From: Candidatus Bathyarchaeota archaeon
GTDB lineage: Archaea; Thermoproteota; Bathyarchaeia; TCS64
Direction of reading: 5' to 3'
NCBI GenBank assembly: GCA_937877765.1
Contig: CALGBN010000057.1
Span: 1-8,051, forward strand
Length of the DNA: 8,051 nt
The notes under the pieces were generated by a model, which was not told where the DNA came from, ran no database searches, and saw only the letters and a program-made list of their open reading frames with translations. Below, piece after piece: positions 1 to 5,032 of the stretch (positions are counted from its first letter, which is position 1; each line of letters starts with the position of its first letter). The position numbers and the translations under genes were made by a program.

Positions 1-1067
1 ACTATAACGAGTACGCAGAACTATTGGGTTATGACATTGAGTTCGAGTACCTAATTGACGACGCAACAGGTCAGGCAGCAGTCCACCTAGAGAAAGTCCA
101 GGGCTTCAAATCCATGGACGTAAACCTCTTTATTGGTGGTCTTTGCTCAAGTCAGGCACAGGCAGCACTAAGCTACTGTAACGACAACGACATGCTAATG
201 TGGAGCACTAGCTCCACTAGCCCACTACTAGCCATCCCGGACGACAACCTATACAGGATGTGTCCAACTGACCTAGTTCAGGCTCCTGCAATCTCTGCAA
301 TGATCCATAGCATGGGCATTGAGGCGGTTGTACTAATCTACAGAGGAGACGCATGGGCTGACGGCATCGTCAACTACTTTGAACCAGAATACACCGAGAA
401 CGGAGGAGTAATCCTAGAGAAGATCCGTTACGCAGGCGAATCAACAGAGTTCAGTAACTATCTGCAGACAGCAGAGAATATTGTATCTGATGCTGTTGCA
501 GAGTACGGTGAAGGAAAGGTCGGTGTTGAACTGATCGCTTTCGCCGAGTTCGTAACAATGATCTCACAGGCACAAGACTATGAGACTCTCTACAGTCTAC
601 CTTGGTTCGGTTCAGACGGAACAGTTCTTAGCCAGCAGGCGATCGACGATGCACCTACACAGGCAGAGCATCTAAAGATCTATAGCACTTACGCTGCACC
701 CGCTGAGTCAGAGATGTTTACAGACCTATACAATAGATACTTTGATCTTGTAGCACAGCCATTCGGCTATTACAGCGCATGTGCCTATGACGTAGGATGG
801 ATACTAACCAAGACTGTCACAGAGTCACAAAGTACTGACGCGCTCGACATCATTCCACTCCAGAGACCCACAGCATACACGCAGTGGGGCGCAAGTGGAT
901 GGAACAGACTCAACGAGGACGGCGACAGATACGCAAGTAACTACCAGATTTGGGGTTATGGTGACATCGGTGAAGGCTTACAGAACGTAGTCTATGGCCT
1001 ATATGACAGCACAGCTGATGTTGTGACTTGGGATACTGAAGCCCTAGGCTTCACTCCTTCCGGTTAA
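1..1067 (+). CDS. ABC transporter substrate-binding protein, Peripla_BP_6/LivK type (5' truncated)
   Basis: This is the C-terminal part of an extracellular solute-binding protein of the branched-chain amino acid/amide type. Such proteins capture a ligand outside the cell and deliver it to an ABC permease. The reading frame is open from base 3 (Tyr-Asn-Glu-Tyr) to the TAA at 1065-1067, so the real start, signal peptide and first lobe lie outside the window; the TTG at 24 is internal. Family-like features include the GGLCSSQAQAA segment followed by WSTSSTSP, which resembles the ligand-binding loop, then the alternating fold of the second lobe, WFGSDGT, and a late SACAYDVGWIL helix. The ligand cannot be told from sequence. 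Codon use is distinctive: many Leu CTA and C-ending Asn, Asp, Tyr and Ile codons, which suggests high expression. Transport partners are not in the window. The family call is firm; the substrate is unknown. Confidence 0.85.
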   Translation, partial: YNEYAELLGYDIEFEYLIDDATGQAAVHLEKVQGFKSMDVNLFIGGLCSSQAQAALSYCNDNDMLMWSTSSTSPLLAIPDDNLYRMCPTDLVQAPAISAMIHSMGIEAVVLIYRGDAWADGIVNYFEPEYTENGGVILEKIRYAGESTEFSNYLQTAENIVSDAVAEYGEGKVGVELIAFAEFVTMISQAQDYETLYSLPWFGSDGTVLSQQAIDDAPTQAEHLKIYSTYAAPAESEMFTDLYNRYFDLVAQPFGYYSACAYDVGWILTKTVTESQSTDALDIIPLQRPTAYTQWGASGWNRLNEDGDRYASNYQIWGYGDIGEGLQNVVYGLYDSTADVVTWDTEALGFTPSG

Positions 1068-1078
1068 ATGTCTTAACC

Positions 1079-1109
1079 TTTTTCTATCTTTTTTTATTTT
1101 TTTTATTTG
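1079..1109 (+). terminator. T-rich terminator after the substrate-binding protein gene
   Basis: Starting 12 bases after the stop codon there is a long run of thymines broken by single bases (TTTTC, then T7, then T8). Archaeal RNA polymerase terminates at oligo-T tracts without needing a hairpin, so this is a good terminator for the upstream gene. Confidence 0.7.
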
Positions 1110-1118
1110 TTAAGAAGT

Positions 1119-1167
1119 TATTGGGGATGGTTCTGCGACAAACCAAGCGTTAAGCTAGACCCCAATA
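1119..1167. other. Inverted repeat able to fold as a compact three-way junction
   Basis: TATTGGGG at 1119-1126 pairs perfectly with CCCCAATA at 1160-1167 (8 bp). Inside it, TGGTT at 1128-1132 pairs with AACCA at 1141-1145 around an 8-base loop. AGC at 1146-1148 can pair with GCT at 1154-1156. It lies in the gap between two convergent genes, beyond the T-tract. It is too short for a tRNA and lacks both C/D boxes. On the minus strand, TATA-like TATATAAC (1188-1195) lies about 25 bases before the outer stem, so a small RNA is possible but unproven. Confidence 0.35.
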
Positions 1168-1193
1168 CGGACTGCTGATACATCATTAGTTAT

Positions 1194-1213
1194 ATACTTT
1201 ACCAACAAAGTAT
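1194..1213. repeat. Perfect 7-bp inverted repeat in the intergenic region
   Basis: ATACTTT (1194-1200) and AAAGTAT (1207-1213) form a perfect inverted repeat around the 6-base loop ACCAAC. It lies about 45 bases past the stop codon of the minus-strand cysteine protein gene and overlaps a TATA-like stretch (1188-1198). It could be the 3' hairpin of the minus-strand transcript or a dyad for a regulator. No T-run follows on either strand, so it is not a classical terminator. Confidence 0.3.
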
Positions 1214-1257
1214 GGATTAGAAATAATAGAATAAATAGAAGTAATTACTAAGAGGAG

Positions 1258-1710
1258 TTAGATTCCTTTCTCCTCAAAGATGTCAAGAACTTTTTCGGCA
1301 GCCCACTGGACAAAGTCCTCACAATAATACAGCCCCTTTGCCTTGTTCTCTTCATGTTTTGCCTTACCTTCTGGGGTTCTGGTATCTACACCAAGTAGAT
1401 CAAAACAGTTTATGTGGCCCCACCTCTCCTCGAAGGCTTTGAGGAACTCTTGAGTGTACTCCCTCATCTTATCCCTAGTTGCAGTGAACTCTTCAGGCGA
1501 TTCATCCCCGTTTGTACCCATCGCCAAACCAAAAGCCATTACTCCACCAGTTACAGCACCACAAGCACTTCCCCATCCAGCGCCTCCACCACCCATATTT
1601 GAGGTTGCCCGCATAACCCCTCTACCAAATCCGTCTAGGGGGTGTTTTTCATTTACTTTCATGATAGTGCTTTCGCAGCAGTTGAATCTTTTACCGTCTT
1701 GTTCAATCAT
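1258..1710 (-). CDS. C_GCAxxG_C_C-type cysteine-rich redox family protein
   Basis: Predicted 150-residue soluble protein that resembles the C_GCAxxG_C_C family, whose members are presumed redox or metal-binding proteins with no settled reaction. The family cysteines are visible in order: a Cys-Cys pair at 11-12, Cys50 in the motif SACGAVTGGVMAFGL, Cys102 in INCFDLLG, and Cys130 in YYCEDFVQWAA. A glycine-rich stretch (GGGGAGWG, about 40-47) precedes the core motif. I chose ATG at 1710; a TTG two codons upstream (1716) is also in frame but less likely. There is no signal peptide or membrane segment, so it should be cytoplasmic. It lies 38 bases after the SpoIIM-like gene on the same strand and may be cotranscribed, although a T6 run in that gap could end or weaken the upstream transcript. 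Family assignment is fairly sure; function is unknown. Confidence 0.75.
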   Translation of the reverse strand: MIEQDGKRFNCCESTIMKVNEKHPLDGFGRGVMRATSNMGGGGAGWGSACGAVTGGVMAFGLAMGTNGDESPEEFTATRDKMREYTQEFLKAFEERWGHINCFDLLGVDTRTPEGKAKHEENKAKGLYYCEDFVQWAAEKVLDIFEEKGI

Positions 1711-1734
1711 AACCAAAGGAATAGGCTATGGTTT

Positions 1735-1741
1735 GAAAAAA
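1735..1741 (-). terminator. Short oligo-T tract after the SpoIIM-like gene
   Basis: On the minus strand, a run of six thymines (bases 1736-1741) follows 7 bases after the stop codon of the SpoIIM-like gene and precedes the cysteine protein gene. It is a weak candidate for termination of the histone-SpoIIM transcript. It may equally be read through. Confidence 0.3.
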
Positions 1742-1748
1742 TTATCGA

Positions 1749-2318
1749 TTAAATCAAGGAATATATTAACGCAGTTTCGATCCCTGCAGCGAGAACAAGT
1801 AAGGGAATTATTCGTTTAAGGAAGATCATCAAGCTTTCAGTTGCATATTTCTGGAGTCCTTCTCTCCGCATCAATTTGAATATTAATTGATATCCTAAAC
1901 CAACGCCCATAGTGCCACAGAGTACAATTGCCGGTATCTCGATTATACCATGAGGTAGGATAGTAGCTAAAACAAAGCCTATTCCCTGTATCTGTGCAGC
2001 GTTATATGAAACATATCCGACAAAGAACCCGTTGAAAGCCATAAACATCAATGGGGGTAAACCAAGGAACACACCGGATAACATAAAGAGGAAGCTCGCA
2101 AACACATTATTGTATAGAATAGCTAGAAACATCTCAAAACTCGTAGAGTCAACCGGATCGGGAATATTGCTAAGTACACCTTCAAAACTCTGTGGTGAGA
2201 CATCTGGTGCTATGCTGTAGCCTATGAATATACTGTATATGAATATGAGAGAGGTTAACGCAAATATTGGTCCAAGCTTCGCGATGTAATCCCAGTTATC
2301 CTTAAAGAACAAATACAA
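1749..2318 (-). CDS. Stage II sporulation protein M (SpoIIM/DUF95)-like integral membrane protein
   Basis: About 189 residues with several hydrophobic segments (near residues 15-36, 72-105, 112-145 and 168-189). It carries the SpoIIM/DUF95 signature: ILYNN (67-71), FNGFFVG (95-101), and the hallmark LPHGIIEIPA at 121-130 followed by a glycine-rich helix. In Bacillus, SpoIIM is part of the DMP engulfment complex; archaeal relatives are widespread, do not sporulate, and have no proven role. The product should sit in the cytoplasmic membrane. No ATG fits the start. The first usable codon after the histone stop is TTG (2316-2318), 16 bases downstream of that stop, with a weak AAGGGA upstream; a second TTG lies two codons later, so the exact N-terminus is uncertain. 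The short gap to the histone gene argues for one transcript. The family call is confident; the function is open. Confidence 0.82.
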   Translation of the reverse strand: MYLFFKDNWDYIAKLGPIFALTSLIFIYSIFIGYSIAPDVSPQSFEGVLSNIPDPVDSTSFEMFLAILYNNVFASFLFMLSGVFLGLPPLMFMAFNGFFVGYVSYNAAQIQGIGFVLATILPHGIIEIPAIVLCGTMGVGLGYQLIFKLMRREGLQKYATESLMIFLKRIIPLLVLAAGIETALIYSLI

Positions 2319-2334
2319 TAATCCCTTGTTTTCT

Positions 2335-2571
2335 CTACTCAGCGTCTTTACTCTCCGGCATCCATACCTCTTCGACCGCCTTCCAAATATCCCTTTCTAA
2401 AACAGTCTTTCTGCCATCCTCTTGAGCATACTTAACTGCATATTCAGCGATCTTAGAGCCATACTCACCAACACATTCGCGTAGAGCATTAGCAGCATCC
2501 TCGTTTATTCTCAGGTCTCCTGCTTTTTTTAGTAGTCTGCGTATTGGGGCTATAGTGAATTCTTCAGCCAT
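2335..2571 (-). CDS. Archaeal histone (HMf family)
   Basis: A 78-residue single histone-fold protein that would dimerise, wrap DNA and compact chromatin. The family pattern is clear: IAPIRRLLKKAG at the first helix, INEDAANALRECVGEYG for the long central helix, and the DNA-contacting GRKTV loop followed by the last helix ERDIWKAVEEVW. HMf proteins are typically 66-70 residues; this one has a short acidic tail (MPESKDAE) after the fold. I use ATG at 2571; an in-frame TTG immediately before it is unlikely to be the start. A TATA-like TTATAT (2595-2600) about 26 bases upstream, with no Shine-Dalgarno motif, suggests a leaderless transcript. It is first in a likely operon with the SpoIIM-like gene and is divergent from the coiled-coil membrane protein gene. 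Confidence 0.95.
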   Translation of the reverse strand: MAEEFTIAPIRRLLKKAGDLRINEDAANALRECVGEYGSKIAEYAVKYAQEDGRKTVLERDIWKAVEEVWMPESKDAE

Positions 2572-2591
2572 CAAGGATAACCATGGGTTTT

Positions 2592-2610
2592 CTGTTATAT
2601 GGATTTATTC
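2592..2610 (-). promoter_or_regulatory. Promoter of the histone gene (TATA-like box)
   Basis: Read on the minus strand, GAATAAATCCATATAAC spans this stretch. The ATATAA core is about 26 bases from the histone ATG, the distance expected if transcription starts at or next to the start codon. It shares an 83-bp divergent intergenic region with the promoter of the opposite gene. Confidence 0.5.
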
Positions 2611-2620
2611 TCATTAGATA

Positions 2621-2630
2621 CGAATATAGA
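2621..2630 (+). promoter_or_regulatory. TATA-like box of the coiled-coil membrane protein gene
   Basis: AATATAGA at 2623-2630 is about 29 bases before the ATG at 2655. No Shine-Dalgarno motif lies between them, which is consistent with a leaderless or very short-leader transcript. Confidence 0.4.
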
Positions 2631-2654
2631 TGAAGAGCCATCATCATATCTACT

Positions 2655-3659
2655 ATGAAGAAACTCATACCACTCGCAACATTAATTTTTATAATATTCG
2701 TAATACCTTCAGTATACGCAGAGCCATCACTGGATGTAAAAATAACACCAGAACCAGAATTTAATCAATTATGGGCATATGAAACATATAACATCAACAT
2801 CACAATAAACGAGTTTAACATATCAGAGACAGATTACTCCGAGCTATCAGAAAATGAATACTCATTTGGATATGATACAGAGATCGACGTAAACAGATAT
2901 GGTAAATATAAATATGGAGGACGTAGTGCAGGGTACACAATCATCATACCACAGATTGATCCCAAAGTTGTACATATTGATTCTAAAAATAATTCAATAA
3001 CTTTCAACTTCACGATAGATAGAGATTCCTATGAATATGGACTTTTACCATTTGAGTATCTAGAAATAATAATTTCAATAAAGGTTGATCTTAATATTAA
3101 TGAAAATAATTCAGATATAATCAGCACCAAGAGTCTTAAATTTACATTGATCGATGAAACGAAAGTAGAATACTTTGAGGGAAAATATAGGGATATTAGG
3201 GATGAGATAGATACCGTCCTTCAGGCGTCTGGTCTTGAATCATTCAACCGAGAAAAATACGAGAATATACTAAACGAAATGAATACCACACTTGCTTCTG
3301 GTAACTATGTAGAAGCGATTGAAATATGGGAACACTATAACGAGAAAGATAGAAGCGATATGATTAACGGAATGGTAACAGCCTCAAACACGGAGTTTGT
3401 TGAGCTAGAGGCCCTCAGAGATGTTGAATCACAGTATAACTCACTGGAGGAAGACTTTGAGCGTCTTCAATCTGAGTATGATCAACTTGAGAACACATAT
3501 GTGGCACTCGCTAACACCTATAACAAAGTGAATCAGGAACTAGAGACTGTTAAGGGAAACCTGTCAACTGCTATTACAGCGGTTTTCTTGACAGCAATAG
3601 TGTTTTATTTCCTTGGTAGAAGAGGCGCACGGAGAGAGGTTGAAGTAGAAAATGCTTAA
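2655..3659 (+). CDS. Secreted, C-terminally membrane-anchored coiled-coil protein of unknown function
   Basis: I do not recognise this 334-residue protein as a named family. Residues 1-22 form a signal peptide (MKKL, a hydrophobic stretch, then YA). Residues about 25-170 look like a beta-rich extracellular domain with many Asn-X-Ser/Thr sites (for example near 48, 55, 112, 118 and 151). Residues 172-240 are helical, and about 247-302 form a heptad-like coiled coil. A transmembrane helix at about 304-320 is followed by a short basic tail beginning GRRGARR. The likely topology is outside for most of the chain, with a few residues inside. The first half is clearly AT-rich, with many ATA and AAT codons, while the 3' part looks like its neighbours. 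It is divergent from the histone gene, and its end overlaps the start of nep1 by 8 bases, so the two are probably cotranscribed. Confidence 0.8.
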   Translation: MKKLIPLATLIFIIFVIPSVYAEPSLDVKITPEPEFNQLWAYETYNINITINEFNISETDYSELSENEYSFGYDTEIDVNRYGKYKYGGRSAGYTIIIPQIDPKVVHIDSKNNSITFNFTIDRDSYEYGLLPFEYLEIIISIKVDLNINENNSDIISTKSLKFTLIDETKVEYFEGKYRDIRDEIDTVLQASGLESFNREKYENILNEMNTTLASGNYVEAIEIWEHYNEKDRSDMINGMVTASNTEFVELEALRDVESQYNSLEEDFERLQSEYDQLENTYVALANTYNKVNQELETVKGNLSTAITAVFLTAIVFYFLGRRGARREVEVENA

Positions 3660-4332
3660 TCTGGTTTTCACTGAGGCAGCGCTTGAACTTGTACCACGCG
3701 AGATACTGCTTCACCCAGCTGTGAAAAGAAACGCTAAACGACGTAAGAAGCCAGCGGAGGAAACTCTTCTTGATAGGAGTCTTCATCATTATGCCATGGA
3801 TAGGTTGCCTAATGCTGAGAAACGTGGGCGTCCGGACATTTTGCATTTTTGTCTTTTATTGGCAATGGGTTCTCCTTTGAATAGGCTCGGTGAGTTGAGG
3901 GTATCAGCGAATACGGTTACTGGGTTTACTGTTGATGTTGATCCTGAGACTCGTCCTCCTCGTGACTGTATCAGGTTCAATAGTTTGATGGAGCAGCTTC
4001 TTATCAATGGAGCTGTACCTCCTAAAGGAAAACCATTGATGAAACTCAAGAGAAAGAAGCTAGATGAACATATTCGGGAGATGGGTTCTTCAAGGGTAAT
4101 CGCATTATCTAGTCACGGTGAACCTAGCAGTTTTGAAAAAGTAGCTGAAGTTTTGTCGAAGGAAGAAGCTCCAGCTGTGTTTATAGGGGCTTATCCGAGT
4201 GGTGCGATGAGTTCGGATGTCATTGATTTAGCGGATGATGTTTTCTCTGTCTATCCTGAGATGCTTGAGGCGTGGACAGTGACTTCTAGGATTATTTACG
4301 AGTACGAGAAGCGCGTTATTGGAAAAGATTGA
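3652..4332 (+). CDS. nep1: Nep1/Emg1 16S rRNA pseudouridine N1-methyltransferase
   Basis: A 226-residue SPOUT-class enzyme that uses S-adenosylmethionine to methylate N1 of a pseudouridine in helix 35 of small-subunit rRNA and takes part in 30S biogenesis. Family landmarks are AEKRGRPDILHFCLL (55-69), RPPRDCIRFNSLMEQLL (101-117, RNA-binding/substrate face), the SSHGEP and FIGAYPSGAMS segments (153-158 and 177-187) that belong to the knotted cofactor site, and the closing AWTVTSRIIYEYE. Length matches archaeal Nep1, which is often about 205-230 residues. The ATG at 3652 overlaps the previous stop by 8 bases. A GAGGTTGA motif at 3636-3643, 8 bases upstream, can serve as ribosome-binding site, which fits translational coupling within an operon. 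Its 3' end overlaps the convergent cupin gene by 17 bases. Recognition is confident. Confidence 0.95.
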   Translation: MLNLVFTEAALELVPREILLHPAVKRNAKRRKKPAEETLLDRSLHHYAMDRLPNAEKRGRPDILHFCLLLAMGSPLNRLGELRVSANTVTGFTVDVDPETRPPRDCIRFNSLMEQLLINGAVPPKGKPLMKLKRKKLDEHIREMGSSRVIALSSHGEPSSFEKVAEVLSKEEAPAVFIGAYPSGAMSSDVIDLADDVFSVYPEMLEAWTVTSRIIYEYEKRVIGKD

Positions 4333-4657
4333 TTACCAGTATTATGGCTGGTGTTTTTCCTTTATTCATGAATCTATGGGGAACACCGGAATCTATCTTC
4401 ACCAAGGTTAAGCGATCAAGCAATATATTCTCTGTATCCGTTTCCAGCATAGGATCTCCTTCCAATGCTATCACATGATGGAGCCGTTCATGAGAATGAG
4501 TCTCAGTGTGGCCCCCTGGGTTTAGCTTGATAATTCTTGTGCTTACGGCTGAAGCGCTAGTTTTTTGGATCATCATTGTGCTGTAGGCGGCTTTGTATCC
4601 TTCTCCCAGCCACGGTTCCCATTCGTCTTTAGATAGCTTTCGTGTTTTGACATCCAT
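4316..4657 (-). CDS. Small single-domain cupin protein
   Basis: A 113-residue cupin_2-type beta-barrel, probably metal-binding and cytoplasmic; cupins range from isomerases and dioxygenases to simple sensors, so no reaction can be assigned. Motif 1 is visible as PGGHTETHSHERLHHVIALEG (about 47-67), giving the His-X-His pair. The position usually held by the metal-ligand glutamate is His or Leu here. Motif 2 is SGVPHRFMNKG, which supplies the third histidine and the expected Asn four residues later. It starts at ATG 4657 and ends with TAA at 4316-4318, inside the last codons of nep1 on the other strand. It follows the zinc-ribbon gene on the same strand after a T-tract, so it is probably a separate transcript. 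Family assignment is good; role unknown. Confidence 0.85.
   Translation of the reverse strand: MDVKTRKLSKDEWEPWLGEGYKAAYSTMMIQKTSASAVSTRIIKLNPGGHTETHSHERLHHVIALEGDPMLETDTENILLDRLTLVKIDSGVPHRFMNKGKTPAIILVINLFQ
4335..4358 (+). terminator. Hairpin plus T-run terminator of nep1
   Basis: Three bases after the nep1 stop, ACCAG (4335-4339) pairs with CTGGT (4348-4352) around an 8-base loop and is followed by GTTTTT. The element lies inside the 3' coding end of the convergent cupin gene. Confidence 0.5.
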
Positions 4658-4690
4658 CGCGTATCAACAATGAACTATAGATGGATGATA

Positions 4691-4700
4691 GAAAAAAAAG
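4691..4700 (-). terminator. Oligo-T8 terminator after the zinc-ribbon gene
   Basis: On the minus strand, eight consecutive thymines (4692-4699) occur 16 bases after the zinc-ribbon stop codon and before the cupin start. This is the usual form of an archaeal terminator and separates the two genes. Confidence 0.6.
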
Positions 4701-4715
4701 TTGAGTATTAGTTGG

Positions 4716-4880
4716 TTACTTTTTTGTTTTTGGTACTGTGTGGCTTAGTTTTCCGTCCTTGTAATAGGCGCTTGAGCTCTTGCCACATGCTGGGCATTTG
4801 TAACCTTTGGCGTCGAACTGGCCGAATTTCCATTCCTTACCAGTCGGTTTCGCTTCTTTTCCGCAAACTGGACACTTCAT
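4716..4880 (-). CDS. 54-residue zinc-ribbon protein
   Basis: This short gene has ATG at 4878-4880 and TAA at 4716-4718. The product opens with CPVCGKEA and has a second knuckle YKCPACGK, so Cys3, Cys6, Cys29 and Cys32 form a four-cysteine zinc site. Between them is KEWKFGQFDAKGY, and after them a basic end, SAYYKDGKLSHTVP followed by KTKK. Of 54 residues about 12 are lysine, so contact with nucleic acid is plausible. Small single zinc-ribbon proteins of this form (Trp-Lys-Phe between the knuckles, Gly-Lys after them) are found in several archaea, with no established function that I can name. A palindromic GTATATAC box is about 27 bases upstream, and an oligo-T8 tract follows the gene. The reading frame is coding on motif grounds; the function is an inference only. 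Confidence 0.8.
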   Translation of the reverse strand: MKCPVCGKEAKPTGKEWKFGQFDAKGYKCPACGKSSSAYYKDGKLSHTVPKTKK

Positions 4881-4902
4881 GCTTGCTCAATGGGTAAGTA
4901 TA

Positions 4903-4919
4903 GTATATACTCTTATAAG
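4903..4919 (-). promoter_or_regulatory. Promoter of the zinc-ribbon gene (palindromic TATA-like boxes)
   Basis: Two adjacent palindromes, GTATATAC (4903-4910) and CTTATAAG (4912-4919), lie before the zinc-ribbon ATG at 4880. The first is centred about 27 bases away, fitting a leaderless start. Being symmetric, they might also drive transcription rightward into the structured segment 4921-4979. Confidence 0.5.
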
Positions 4920-4920
4920 T

Positions 4921-4979
4921 CTATGGGAATTGTCAGGTAAAAAATGGACAATTTACTGTTTTTTTGATTATTTCCATAG
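4921..4979. other. Nested inverted repeats in the divergent intergenic region
   Basis: CTATGGGAA (4921-4929) can pair with TTTCCATAG (4971-4979), 9 bp including one G-T. Inside, TTGTC (4930-4934) pairs with GACAA (4947-4951), and a T7 run occupies 4959-4965. This fills most of the gap between the zinc-ribbon and DUF72 promoters. It could be an operator, a small RNA, or a rightward terminator for a transcript started at the symmetric TATA boxes. None of these is established. Confidence 0.3.
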
Positions 4980-5000
4980 TATTTTAGGTGGTTTCCCTAG

Positions 5001-5010
5001 GGTTATATTG
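5001..5010 (+). promoter_or_regulatory. TATA-like box of the DUF72 gene
   Basis: GGTTATATTG is centred about 27 bases before the ATG at 5033. No Shine-Dalgarno sequence is present between box and start, so a leaderless transcript is likely. Confidence 0.5.
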
Positions 5011-5032
5011 AAGCTGATCCCAGTTATTCTTG

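Noticed and set aside
1119..1167. tRNA or C/D box RNA at the intergenic inverted repeat
   Set aside because: It is only 49 bases, with no T-loop or anticodon arm, and no matching pair of C and D boxes on either strand.
1454..1819. Open frame on the plus strand across the cysteine protein gene
   Set aside because: It is antisense to a gene with clear family motifs, is proline/serine-rich and low-complexity, and has no family features.
1749..2318. Evidence for sporulation from the SpoIIM-like gene
   Set aside because: DUF95 proteins are common in non-sporulating archaea, and no other sporulation gene is present.
3574..4049. Two minus-strand open frames over nep1
   Set aside because: They lie opposite the strongly conserved nep1 motifs and show no domain signature.
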